Source: Candidatus Protoclostridium gallicola
Lineage (GTDB): Bacteria > Bacillota > Clostridia > Christensenellales > Pumilibacteraceae
DNA length: 52,840 nt
Direction: 5' to 3'
Assembly (NCBI GenBank): GCA_904387375.1
Contig: CAJFLE010000010.1
Coordinates: 1 to 52,840 of the forward strand
This document shows, in pieces, positions 8,449-16,481 of the stretch (positions are counted from its first letter, which is position 1; each line of letters starts with the position of its first letter). A program made the translations under genes and the position numbers. The notes below the pieces were generated by a model, which made no database searches, had not been told where the DNA came from, and saw only the letters and a program-made list of their open reading frames with translations.

Positions 8449-8481
8449 CAAAAATCGCATCGCGCATACGACGAAGTTCAC

Positions 8482-8590
8482 GCTTTATATCATCCGGACT
8501 GTACCGTCGGTCGGGGAATTCCACCCCGTCGGGCCTTTCGGCTTCGCGGACTATTACCGCCGGTGGGGAGTTTCACCCCGCCCCTAAAGC
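8482..8590 (-). ncRNA. FMN riboswitch (RFN element)
   Basis: Read on the minus strand, the conserved RFN blocks appear in order: AGGGGCGGGGTGAAACTCCCC, ACCGGCGGT, a variable arm, GACGGGGTGGAATTCCCC, CCGACGGT and AGTCCGGATGA. The P1 stem closes with GCTTTA (8590-8585) and TAAAGC (8487-8482). It senses flavin mononucleotide and represses riboflavin uptake genes; it sits just before ribU. Confidence 0.93.
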
Positions 8591-8605
8591 GTCAGCTTTG
8601 CGTAT

Positions 8606-8635
8606 ATATTACAACCGCGGCTATGCTTTTGTCAA
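8606..8635 (-). promoter_or_regulatory. Promoter of the FMN riboswitch-ribU transcript
   Basis: TTGACA at 8635-8630 and TAATAT at 8611-8606, spacer 18. Transcription would start about 10 bases before the riboswitch P1 stem. Confidence 0.65.
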
Positions 8636-8640
8636 ACGTT

Positions 8641-9009
8641 TTACGCGCCTTCGCCGTATTTTTCGCAATTTCCGCCGTCGATCCACAGCCGTTCGAGGCG
8701 GTAATACTCGCGCGTTTCCTCGTGGAACACGTGCAGTATGACGCTGCCGTAATCCACGGCTATCCATTTCGCCTCCGAAAATCCGTCGCGGCGGAGCGGT
8801 TCTATCCCCTCTTTGGACAGTTTTTCGTCCACGTTGTCGGTCAGCGATTTGACCGCGGTCGTGGATCTGCCGCTGGCGATGACGAAATAATCAGCGATTA
8901 TGGATTTTTCGGACAGGTCTATTATGACGATGTCCGACGCCTTCTTCTCGTCGAGCACCGCGGCTATCTTTCTCGCGAGCGCGTATGCGTCGCTTTTCGT
9001 TGCTTTCAT
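8641..9009 (-). CDS. rsfS: Ribosome silencing factor RsfS
   Basis: A 122-residue RsfS/Iojap protein of normal length. The conserved segments are KASDIVIIDLSE, ADYFVIASGRS, the tryptophan-containing EAKWIAVDYGSVILHVFHEETREYYRLERLW. RsfS binds ribosomal protein L14 and blocks 30S-50S joining when nutrients are short. It follows nadD/yqeK with a 4-base ATGA overlap, the common nadD-yqeK-rsfS order in Bacillota. It is the last gene of the nth operon; the riboflavin-controlled promoter starts immediately downstream. Confidence 0.93.
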   Translation of the reverse strand: MKATKSDAYALARKIAAVLDEKKASDIVIIDLSEKSIIADYFVIASGRSTTAVKSLTDNVDEKLSKEGIEPLRRDGFSEAKWIAVDYGSVILHVFHEETREYYRLERLWIDGGNCEKYGEGA

Positions 9010-10148
9010 GCGTTTTCTCCTTGTTTTTCGGCGTAATATTCGTATGCCCGCATCGTGACGGGATATATCTCTTCCCCGACGTGGCTCACTGAGTTTTTCA
9101 GCGCCGCGAGCAGGCCTTTGTCGAGATCCTCCTCGACTGCCGCGCGCAGCTCATCCACACCCGGGAAGTCGCGCAGAGGCTCGATGTAATCGGCGAGGTA
9201 CACCACCTTTTCGATGGCGGTCATGGCCGGTCTGCCCGTGGTATGCCAGCGGACGGCCTCGATGACGTCCGCGTCCTTTATGCCCACGAGCTGGGACAGT
9301 ATCTCCGCGCCTATTTCGGCGTGGCGCACGGGCAGCGGCATATCGTCGATCCTGCCGTCGAATACCACTCCGCGCGCTTCCGCGTCTTCCTTCGTGAGAT
9401 ATTTTCCGATGTCGTGCAGCAGCAGCGCGGTTATTGCCTTGTGCATGTCCACGCAGGCGCGCTTGGCCAGCCATATACCGCACAGCGCCGTCGAGTACGA
9501 ATGATCTATGCGCTTGCGCTTCATGCCGTATTCGGCGTACAGTGCGTTCACGTAGCAGTATTCGCCGTACAGTCCGCAGCCGAGCGCGTACCGCGCGGCG
9601 CCCTCGGGCATGTACATGGCGGGGCGACCCATTGCGAACGACACCCTGACTTCGGACGACGAGCCCGTTTCGCCCGCGAAATCCGCCTCCTCCCATCTGC
9701 CCGGAAACAGCCTGTCCAGCTTGCCGCGCATAGCGGCGTTCAGCGGGAAGTGCGGACGCGGCACGACGTACAGCCGCGCAAGCGACGCGATCTCGTCCAC
9801 GTTTTTCCAGCGCTCCAGCTCGATGACCATTTCGCTGCCCACGGCGAGGTATAATTCTCCGGCCTCACGCGCGTAGCGGCGCAGAGTCAGATAAGTGTAG
9901 CTGGGCGCGGGGCCGTCCAGTTCGAACGTGCTGATTTCCGCGTTTTCAGCTCCGGAAAGGCTCATGTTCAGCATATCCAGCCTCTGCGCCGCCGAAGCGG
10001 ATACGGACGTCTTGAACGGCGAGACCGCGCAGGGCATTACGATCACCCTGCCGAAACGGGCGGACAGCTGCCGCACGAGCGATACGTGCGCCGTCGTGAC
10101 CGGATCGAACGACCCGCCGAAAATTACCGTTTTATTCGAAGTATTCAA
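9006..10148 (-). CDS. nadD: NadD-YqeK fusion: NaMN adenylyltransferase + HD hydrolase
   Basis: A 380-residue two-domain protein. Residues 1-195 are nicotinate-nucleotide adenylyltransferase, with the nucleotidyltransferase motif GGSFDPVTTAHVSLV and the C-terminal SSSEVRVSFAMG (ISSTxIR equivalent). Residues 205-380 are a YqeK-type HD-domain hydrolase, with metal ligands in DHSYSTALCG, LLHDIGKYLT and VRHAEIGAEI, plus the segment VVYLADYIEP. NadD makes NaAD in NAD synthesis; YqeK hydrolyses Ap4A. They are usually separate adjacent genes; here a single frame covers both with no stop. It overlaps the obg stop by 17 bases and rsfS by 4. Confidence 0.9.
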   Translation of the reverse strand: MNTSNKTVIFGGSFDPVTTAHVSLVRQLSARFGRVIVMPCAVSPFKTSVSASAAQRLDMLNMSLSGAENAEISTFELDGPAPSYTYLTLRRYAREAGELYLAVGSEMVIELERWKNVDEIASLARLYVVPRPHFPLNAAMRGKLDRLFPGRWEEADFAGETGSSSEVRVSFAMGRPAMYMPEGAARYALGCGLYGEYCYVNALYAEYGMKRKRIDHSYSTALCGIWLAKRACVDMHKAITALLLHDIGKYLTKEDAEARGVVFDGRIDDMPLPVRHAEIGAEILSQLVGIKDADVIEAVRWHTTGRPAMTAIEKVVYLADYIEPLRDFPGVDELRAAVEEDLDKGLLAALKNSVSHVGEEIYPVTMRAYEYYAEKQGENA

Positions 10149-11391
10149 ATTCTATGTCCATTATACGGACGGTGTCGCCGTCCTTGGCTCCCGCCTTTTT
10201 GAGCGCCTTGTCTATGCCGCTTTCCTTAATGCGGCGCTGGAAGTATTTCATGCTGTCGTAGTTGTCCAGCACGACGTTGCGCGCCAGCTCGTCTATCATG
10301 CCGCCGAACAGTTCGAAACTGCCGTCGTCCGCCCTGACGATCTCGAAGCTCTCCTTGTCCGGACGGGCGAACGTGAACGGCTCGTATTCCAGCGGTTTGA
10401 TCTCGGGCAGTTTTTTCAGTTCGCGGTACATGGCCTTTATCAGTTCGTCCACGCCGCTGTGCTGCACCGCGCTCATGGTCAGTACCTCGTCGGCTCCGAG
10501 CGCCCTGATTTTGTCTTCGACGGAAAAGTCCGTCATCATGTCCGCTTTGTTGAGCACGACGATCTGCGGCTTTTCGGCGAGAGAAGCATCGTAGCCGGCA
10601 AGCTCGCGGTTAATGGCGAGATAGTCTTCCACGGGATCCCTGCCCTCGCTGCCGCTCGCGTCTATGACGTGCACGAGCAGACGGGTGCGTTCGATATGGC
10701 GGAGGAAATCGTGTCCCAGCCCGGCGCCTTCGCTCGCGCCGTCTATAAGCCCGGGAATGTCGGCGACGACGAAGGACTCGTCGTATGCCGTAACCATGCC
10801 GAGATTGGGCGACAGCGTCGTGAAATGGTAGGACGCTATCTTGGGGCGCGCGGCGCTGATAACGGACAGTATGGTGGATTTGCCGACGTTGGGATAGCCG
10901 ATCAGGCCGACGTCGGCTATCGTTTTCAGTTCCAGCGTGACGGCGTGCTCCTGCGTCTTTTCGCCCGCCTGGGAGAAGTGCGGCGCCTGTCTGCGCGAGC
11001 TTTTGAAGAACGCGTTGCCCTTGCCGCCGCGGCCGCCTTCGTCGGCGATGACGATCATGCCGTCCTCGAACATGTCGGCGATTATGCTGCCGCTCTCCTC
11101 GTCGCGTATCACCGTGCCGACGGGAACGTCTATAATGAGATCCTTGCCGCACTTGCCCGCCGAGTAGCGCGAGCGGCCGTTTTCGCCGTTTTCCGCCCGG
11201 AAATGCTTGGCGTATTTGAAATCGGCGAGCGTGCTCTTGTTTTTGACCGCGCGAAATCCCACGCGGCCGCCCGTCCCGCCGTTGCCGCCGTCGGGACCGC
11301 CGTTATTGACGTATTTTTCGGTGTAGAACGACGTGCAGCCGTTGCCGCCGTCGCCCGATTTGATGAAAATTTTCGCCTTGTCTACAAACAT
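10132..11391 (-). CDS. obg: GTPase Obg
   Basis: A 419-residue Obg/CgtA GTPase. Residues 1-160 form the glycine-rich Obg fold (SGDGGNGCTSF, GGPDGGNGGTGG). The G domain follows with P-loop GYPNVGKST, DIPGLIDGASEGAGLG and the NKAD motif. Residues 340-419 are the C-terminal OCT domain. Obg is essential and takes part in 50S assembly and stress signalling. Its ATG overlaps the nth stop by one base (TAATG). The ribosomal proteins L21/L27 that often precede obg are not here; endonuclease III precedes it instead. Confidence 0.95.
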   Translation of the reverse strand: MFVDKAKIFIKSGDGGNGCTSFYTEKYVNNGGPDGGNGGTGGRVGFRAVKNKSTLADFKYAKHFRAENGENGRSRYSAGKCGKDLIIDVPVGTVIRDEESGSIIADMFEDGMIVIADEGGRGGKGNAFFKSSRRQAPHFSQAGEKTQEHAVTLELKTIADVGLIGYPNVGKSTILSVISAARPKIASYHFTTLSPNLGMVTAYDESFVVADIPGLIDGASEGAGLGHDFLRHIERTRLLVHVIDASGSEGRDPVEDYLAINRELAGYDASLAEKPQIVVLNKADMMTDFSVEDKIRALGADEVLTMSAVQHSGVDELIKAMYRELKKLPEIKPLEYEPFTFARPDKESFEIVRADDGSFELFGGMIDELARNVVLDNYDSMKYFQRRIKESGIDKALKKAGAKDGDTVRIMDIEFEYFE

Positions 11392-12029
11392 TATTTTATC
11401 CCTTTCGCCCCGCCGTTATAATAAACGCACTCATCCGTCAGAGTGCATATACCGCATTCGGGGCGCTGACTGTGGCAGCGGTATCTTCCGTGGAATATGA
11501 GCAGGTGGTGCGCAATCGGCAGCGTATCGGGTCCGAGCTGCGACACGAGATCTTTTTCCACGCCCTCGGGCGTGGGTTTGTCCGACAGCCCCAGCCGGTG
11601 CGCGGTGCGGAACACGTGCGTGTCCACGGCGAGCGCCGGCTCTCCGAACGCGACGCTCAGCATTACGTTGGCGGTCTTTCTGCCCACGCCGCGCAGCGTC
11701 AGCAGTTCGTCCATCGTACGCGGCACGCTGCCGCCGAATTTTTCGAGTATGTCGCGGCTGGCCGAGATGATGCTCTTTGCCTTCGAGCGGTAGAATCCGC
11801 ACGAGTGGATCATACGCTCCAGGTCTTCCTGCTCCATGGTCGCGAAATCGAGCGGCGTGCCGTGAGTTTTGAACAGCTCCCGCGTAACGATGTTCACGCG
11901 TTTGTCTGTGCACTGCGCGGACAGAATGACCGCCACGAGCAGCTGAAAATCGGAGCCGTAGTTCAGCTCGCAGTGGGCGTCGGGATAATCGTTTTTCAGT
12001 CTGTTTATTATATCGTCCGCACGAGACAT
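11391..12029 (-). CDS. nth: Endonuclease III
   Basis: A 212-residue DNA glycosylase/AP lyase for oxidised pyrimidines in base-excision repair. The helix-hairpin-helix LRGVGRKTANVMLS contains the catalytic lysine, the catalytic aspartate is in AVDTHVFR, and the C-terminal 4Fe-4S cluster ligands have the classic spacing C-x6-C-x2-C-x5-C (CHSQRPECGICTLTDEC). Length is normal for Nth. It is the first gene of the nth-obg-nadD/yqeK-rsfS operon, with a GGCGGAG ribosome-binding site. Confidence 0.95.
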   Translation of the reverse strand: MSRADDIINRLKNDYPDAHCELNYGSDFQLLVAVILSAQCTDKRVNIVTRELFKTHGTPLDFATMEQEDLERMIHSCGFYRSKAKSIISASRDILEKFGGSVPRTMDELLTLRGVGRKTANVMLSVAFGEPALAVDTHVFRTAHRLGLSDKPTPEGVEKDLVSQLGPDTLPIAHHLLIFHGRYRCHSQRPECGICTLTDECVYYNGGAKGIK

Positions 12030-12062
12030 ACGCGTTTTTCTCCGCCGTAAGAATTCGGTATA

Positions 12063-12091
12063 AGTATACCATACCGGCGGCGGCTTGTAAA
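12063..12091 (-). promoter_or_regulatory. Promoter of the nth-obg-nadD-rsfS operon
   Basis: TTTACA at 12091-12086, 17-base spacer, TATACT at 12068-12063. It lies about 35 bases upstream of the nth start. Confidence 0.65.
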
Positions 12092-12098
12092 GCGGTTT

Positions 12099-12338
12099 CT
12101 AAAAAATTCGCGCGTATCTGTCGCCGTCCGCCGTATATGCGCCGGCAAACGACGAAAAAGCGTGTACGTGCTCGCAGAAGTACGAAAAGGCTTCCCTGCC
12201 GCACCTGACGGACAGAGTGCAGCTGCCGTAGATTTTCAGCGGAGTGTCCGCCACCGAAGCGGCGTATCCGGCGGCGCGCAGGAAGTTGGCGCAGCGCAGC
12301 GTCTGGTTTCTGGTTCCGAACACAAGCAATATTTCCAT
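12099..12338 (-). CDS. DUF3343-like small protein
   Basis: A 79-residue protein resembling DUF3343, a family described as putative Se/S carrier-like. It has the layout of that family: a beta strand and helix at the start, the TPLKIYGSCTLSVRC segment with two cysteines in the middle, and a short C-terminal part. It is encoded divergently from a cysteine-desulfurase-like enzyme with 95 bases between them, and DUF3343 genes often adjoin such enzymes. A role passing sulfur or selenium is inference. The start has GGAAGAGG upstream. Confidence 0.65.
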   Translation of the reverse strand: MEILLVFGTRNQTLRCANFLRAAGYAASVADTPLKIYGSCTLSVRCGREAFSYFCEHVHAFSSFAGAYTADGDRYARIF

Positions 12339-12433
12339 TTTCCTCTTCCTTTTGAATTTCTTTCGTTCTCTTTCCGTTTCAAACGTAATAGATTATCATA
12401 TGTCATTATATTCTTCCGAACGGAGGGCTGACG

Positions 12434-13555
12434 ATGATTTATCTCGATAACGCCGCGACCACTTACTTCAAACCCAACAGCGTGATAAACGCCGTGGGTA
12501 CGGCGCTCAAATACCTGTCCGCCAATCCCACACGCTCCTCGCATTCCATTGCGGTCAAGGCGGGCATGATGGTGGAGGACACCCGCACGGCGGCGGCGAA
12601 ATTCTTCGGCTGTCCGCCCGACAAGGTCATATTCACCATGAGCTGCACGGACGCACTCAATACCGCCATATTCGGCACGGCGGTCAAGGGCGGACACGTA
12701 GTGACGACGGCGCTCGAGCACAACAGCGTGCTGCGGCCGCTCATACGGCTCAAAGAGCTGGGCATGATCGATTATACCGTCGTGCAGCCGCTGGGCGGAG
12801 GGTGCGTGACCGCGGAGCAGATCGCCGGCGCGGTGCGGCCGAACACGTACATGATCATAGTCAACCACATCAGCAACGTCACGGGCGCGGTGCAGCCCAT
12901 AGACGACATCGGATACTTCGCGGAAAAAAGCGGGCTGCTCTTCCTCGTCGACGGCGCGCAGAGCGCGGGATACAGAAAGATAGATATGAACGCGTCCCGG
13001 ATTTCCATGCTCGCCGTGGCTCCGCACAAGGGGCTGCACGCGCCGCAGGGCGTCGGGCTGCTGCTCATAAGAAAGGGCAGCGTCCGTCCCTTCCGGTACG
13101 GCGGCACGGGCACCGAAAGTACCAAACCGCAGCCTACCGAGCTGCCCGAGGGGCTGGAAAGCGGCACGCTCCCCACCCCGGCGATCGCGGGACTGAACGC
13201 CGCGTTCAAATACGTAAACGACTACGGCGAAAGCAACGCGCGCAAGCTGACGGGTATGTTCATCTATACGCTGGGCGAGCTGAGCAAAATACCCGGCGTG
13301 CAGCTGTATACGAAAAGAGAGTACGGCGGGCCCGTCATCTCTTTCAACGTGCGCGGCATGTCGAGCGCCGAAGCGGGCAACATACTGTCAGACGAATACG
13401 ATATATGCGTGCGGTGCGGTCTGCACTGCGCGCCCCTCGTTCACAAGCATTACGGCACGCTCAAAGACGGAATGATACGCGCCTCTCTCGGCGTGGACAA
13501 TACGGCGGACGAACTCAATTTCTTCATTCAGGCCGTCAAAGAGCTGTCTAAGTAA
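12434..13555 (+). CDS. Cysteine-desulfurase-like class V aminotransferase
   Basis: A 373-residue PLP enzyme of the cysteine desulfurase family (TIGR01977-like). It starts IYLDNAATTYFKP, has HNSVLRPL, the cofactor region DGAQSAGYRKIDM, the PLP lysine in APHKGLHAPQG and a C-terminal cysteine pair in VRCGLHCAPL, where the catalytic cysteine of SufS/CsdA-type enzymes lies. It probably removes sulfur or selenium from cysteine or selenocysteine. The ATG has a GGAGGG site 7 bases upstream. Divergent from the DUF3343 gene. Its stop overlaps the converging subtilase gene by 8 bases. Confidence 0.85.
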   Translation: MIYLDNAATTYFKPNSVINAVGTALKYLSANPTRSSHSIAVKAGMMVEDTRTAAAKFFGCPPDKVIFTMSCTDALNTAIFGTAVKGGHVVTTALEHNSVLRPLIRLKELGMIDYTVVQPLGGGCVTAEQIAGAVRPNTYMIIVNHISNVTGAVQPIDDIGYFAEKSGLLFLVDGAQSAGYRKIDMNASRISMLAVAPHKGLHAPQGVGLLLIRKGSVRPFRYGGTGTESTKPQPTELPEGLESGTLPTPAIAGLNAAFKYVNDYGESNARKLTGMFIYTLGELSKIPGVQLYTKREYGGPVISFNVRGMSSAEAGNILSDEYDICVRCGLHCAPLVHKHYGTLKDGMIRASLGVDNTADELNFFIQAVKELSK

Positions 13556-14600
13556 TCCCGCGCAGGAAGGTCATATCCAGCATGCCGCTGCCGCACGCGG
13601 CGCCTTCCACTGCCGCGGCGTGCGTCATGAGCAGTTCCTTGACTTTGTCCGGAGTATAGCCGGGGTGTGCTGACAGTATGAGCGCGCAGGCTCCCGCCAC
13701 TATGGGCGTGGCGATGCTCGTGCCCGTGACGGCGACGTAATCCTCGCCCGCCCCCGCGCACACGACGTCCTCCGCCGGCGCGATTATATCCGGTTTGACT
13801 ATGCCGCCCGGCCTGCCGCGCGAAGAAAATTCGGACACGGTTACGCCCGCGTCCGTAACTTCAGCTCCGCCCACGGTGAGCGCGAACGGGCTTATGCCCG
13901 GCGATTTTACGCTGCCCTCCGCGGGGCCGTCGTTGCCGCTGCTCGCCACCACCGTTATGCCTTTGGAGTGCAGCGCTTCCGCGCCCGCCGCGAGAGGGTC
14001 GTTCTTTCCCTGCGGCTCGGCGCCGAAGGACATGCATACCACGCGTATGTTGTACTTTTCGCAGTTGGTGTATATCCACTGCATGGCCTGCAGTATGTCG
14101 GCGGTGCTCCCCTCGCCCGAAGCGTCCAGCGCCTTTATGGGGATTATGTCGGCGCCGCAGGCGATGCCCGAATATCTGCCGCCAGACATGAGTCCGCTGC
14201 CCGCAAGCGCGCCGGCTACCGCGGTGCCGTGGCCGTTGTCGTCGTACGGCTCGCTTTTCCCGCCGACGAGATCGACGAATACGGGCACGCGGTGCGGCAG
14301 CAGAAAATCGACGTGCGGCGACAGTCCCGTGTCTATCACCGCCGCGGTCACGCCTCTGCCGCAGAAAGGTTCGGGCGCGGTGCGCTCGTAGCCTACCGCG
14401 CTCTTCACTTTGTCCATGACCACGGACACCCTGACGGTGCGCACGGCGTTTGCCGCGCGGAAGGACGGCGAGCGGAGAAAGCCCCCGTCCCCGACCGCGG
14501 CGCAGGAGATAAAAGGCAGGATATGCGTCAGTCTCGAATACGCGGCGAGTTCGCGCGCGCCCTCGGAGAGGTCGTCGAGATAAACGATGTAGCCGTCCAC
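13548..14600 (-). CDS. Subtilisin-family serine protease, cytoplasmic (AprX-like)
   Basis: A 350-residue S8 peptidase. The catalytic triad is visible: Asp in AAVIDTGLSPH, His in DDNGHGTAVAG, Ser in TGTSIATPIVAG, and the oxyanion Asn in ASSGNDG. There is no signal peptide, so like AprX it may act in the cytoplasm; the first 70 residues resemble a short propeptide-like domain. The start is GTG at 14600, two bases after the stop of the small upstream gene, so the two are probably co-transcribed. It converges with the cysteine-desulfurase-like gene. Confidence 0.86.
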   Translation of the reverse strand: MDGYIVYLDDLSEGARELAAYSRLTHILPFISCAAVGDGGFLRSPSFRAANAVRTVRVSVVMDKVKSAVGYERTAPEPFCGRGVTAAVIDTGLSPHVDFLLPHRVPVFVDLVGGKSEPYDDNGHGTAVAGALAGSGLMSGGRYSGIACGADIIPIKALDASGEGSTADILQAMQWIYTNCEKYNIRVVCMSFGAEPQGKNDPLAAGAEALHSKGITVVASSGNDGPAEGSVKSPGISPFALTVGGAEVTDAGVTVSEFSSRGRPGGIVKPDIIAPAEDVVCAGAGEDYVAVTGTSIATPIVAGACALILSAHPGYTPDKVKELLMTHAAAVEGAACGSGMLDMTFLRGIT

Positions 14601-14601
14601 G

Positions 14602-14865
14602 TCAGCTCCCGATGAGCCGGAGAAGATGATCGAGCTTGCTCGTCTGCGCCGCCGTCAGGTACGGGCGCATTTTATCCACATTCGCGCGCAGCGCCGCCGC
14701 GTCGAAGGTGCCGCCCGACTTTTCGGACGCGACCTCTTCCATGAGCCGGGCAAACAGCGCGTCCTCGCTCATGCTGCCGTACTTCTTCATGAGTTCGGCC
14801 GCTTTTTCCTCGGCGCATTTTTCTTCGGTCGTTTCGGGTCTGAAATTTTTAAGACTTTTACGCAT
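14602..14865 (-). CDS. Small charged protein, unknown function
   Basis: An 87-residue protein that I do not recognise. It is mostly helical in appearance and strongly charged (RKSLKNFRPETTEEKCAEEK at the start), without membrane segments. A C-terminal stretch TAAQTSKLDHLLRLIG is similar in feel to small accessory proteins. It lies two bases upstream of the subtilase gene and probably shares its transcript, so it may be a substrate, inhibitor or chaperone for that protease; this is inference from position only. The start is ATG with TAGGA upstream. Confidence 0.6.
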   Translation of the reverse strand: MRKSLKNFRPETTEEKCAEEKAAELMKKYGSMSEDALFARLMEEVASEKSGGTFDAAALRANVDKMRPYLTAAQTSKLDHLLRLIGS

Positions 14866-14915
14866 ACATCCTATCTTATGCCGGCATATACATTACTGTG
14901 ACAAAAGGAGGCCGT

Positions 14916-15182
14916 ATGGATATAAACTCACTGCTGCCGCTCCTGCTCTCGGGGAGCGGGAACGCGGACAAAGCCAAACTGTTCGCAATGCTGACGGGCG
15001 GAAAAAGCGCCGAGGAGGCCGTAACCGAGGCCGCCGGTCCGGAGATGAGCGGGCTTATGAACATGCTCATGCAGAGCAGGCAAAAGCCCCGTGCCGCTGC
15101 GGCATCGGGGCTGGGTGTGATTTCGCCTTTCGCGCCCGCCGAAATCATCGGGGCGCTCGTCAAGCTGCTCGGCGCCGGTTAA
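14916..15182 (+). CDS. Small hydrophobic protein, unknown function
   Basis: An 88-residue protein that I do not recognise. It starts MDINSLLPLLLSGSGNADKAK and ends with a hydrophobic helix (EIIGALVKLLGAG); in the middle is a methionine-rich helix (EMSGLMNMLMQSR). I chose the ATG at 14916 because AAAGGAGG lies 6 bases upstream. It is divergent from the 87-residue gene, with 50 bases between them, and its stop overlaps the converging metY stop by 4 bases. Confidence 0.6.
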   Translation: MDINSLLPLLLSGSGNADKAKLFAMLTGGKSAEEAVTEAAGPEMSGLMNMLMQSRQKPRAAAASGLGVISPFAPAEIIGALVKLLGAG

Positions 15183-16450
15183 ACGGACTCCAGAGCCTGT
15201 TTAATGTCTTCTATTATATCGTCGGGATCCTCGATGCCCACCGAGAAACGGATGAGCGAAGGATCTATGCCCGCCTCTTCGAGCTGCTTGTCCGACAGCT
15301 GTCGGTGCGTATGGCTGGCCGGGTGAAGCATGCACGACTGCGAGTCCGCCACGTGTGTGTATATGCGCACGAGCTTTAAGCCGTCCATGAACTTCTCGGC
15401 CGCCGCTCTGCCGCCTTTGAGGCCGAAGCAGAGCACGCCGCACGTACCGTTCGGGCAGTACTTCTTGCCGAGTTCGTAATATTTGTCCGTTTTCAGTCCG
15501 GGGTATGTCACCCACGCGACTTTGTCCTGAGCGGAGAGGAATTCGGCGCATTTCTGCGCGTTCGAGCAGTGTCTGGGCATACGCAGATGCAGCGTTTCAA
15601 GACCTATGGACAGATAAAAGGCGTTCTGCGGCGACTGTATGGAGCCGAGGTCGCGCATGAGCTGCGCGGTCGCCTTGGTTATATAGCCGAGCTTGCCGAA
15701 TTTCTGCGTATAGATAAGGCCGTGATACGATTCGTCGGGCGTATTCAGTCCGGGAAACTTGTCGCCGTACGCCGCGAAATCGAAATTGCCGCTGTCCACG
15801 ATGCAGCCGCCCACCTGCATGCCGTGACCGTCCATGTACTTGGTAGTGGAATGCGTGACAATGTCGCAGCCCCACTCGAAAGGACGGCAGTTGTAAGGCG
15901 TCGGGAAAGTGTTGTCGATAATGAGCGGCACGTTATGCGAGTGCGCTATGCGCGCCATTTTTTCTATGTCGAGCACCTTGACGCCGGGGTTGGACACCGT
16001 TTCGCCGAACAGGCACTTGGTGTTGGGACGGAACGCTTTCGCGATTTCCTCCTCGGACGCGTCCTGGTCCACGAACGTGCAGTCTATGCCCATCTTTTTC
16101 ATGGTGACATAGAAAAGGTTGTACGTTCCGCCGTATATGGACGCAGCGGACACGAAGTGATCGCCTGCGGAACAGAGATTGAACACGGCGTAAAAGTTCG
16201 CCGCCTGTCCCGACGACGTGAGCATGCCGGCGACGCCGCCCTCAAGAGCGGTTATGCGGGCAGCCACGGTATCGTTGGTGGGGTTCTGCAATCTGGTATA
16301 GAAGTAACCGGATTTTTCGAGATCGAAAAGCTGTCCCATCTCCTCGCTCGACGTGTATCTGAACGTCGTGCTCTGCACGATGGGTATCTGTCTGGGCTCG
16401 CCGTTGCCGGGTTCGTATCCGGCGCGGACGCATTTGGTATCGAATTTCAT
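15179..16450 (-). CDS. metY: O-acetylhomoserine sulfhydrylase
   Basis: A 423-residue PLP enzyme of the Cys/Met metabolism family. It has the family segments SGYFYTRLQNPTNDTVAARI, SSGQAANFYAVFNLC, DNTFPTPYNCRPFEWG and the PLP lysine in THSTTKYMDGHG. The length and the aminocarboxypropyltransferase-type sequence fit O-acetylhomoserine sulfhydrylase, which makes homocysteine or methionine precursors from sulfide. It is the last gene of the operon starting at the aminotransferase gene; the start has AAGGAG upstream and lies 31 bases after ilvE. Confidence 0.9.
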   Translation of the reverse strand: MKFDTKCVRAGYEPGNGEPRQIPIVQSTTFRYTSSEEMGQLFDLEKSGYFYTRLQNPTNDTVAARITALEGGVAGMLTSSGQAANFYAVFNLCSAGDHFVSAASIYGGTYNLFYVTMKKMGIDCTFVDQDASEEEIAKAFRPNTKCLFGETVSNPGVKVLDIEKMARIAHSHNVPLIIDNTFPTPYNCRPFEWGCDIVTHSTTKYMDGHGMQVGGCIVDSGNFDFAAYGDKFPGLNTPDESYHGLIYTQKFGKLGYITKATAQLMRDLGSIQSPQNAFYLSIGLETLHLRMPRHCSNAQKCAEFLSAQDKVAWVTYPGLKTDKYYELGKKYCPNGTCGVLCFGLKGGRAAAEKFMDGLKLVRIYTHVADSQSCMLHPASHTHRQLSDKQLEEAGIDPSLIRFSVGIEDPDDIIEDIKQALESV

Positions 16451-16481
16451 ATTCGGGCAGTCTCCTTGTGAGTAAAATGTA

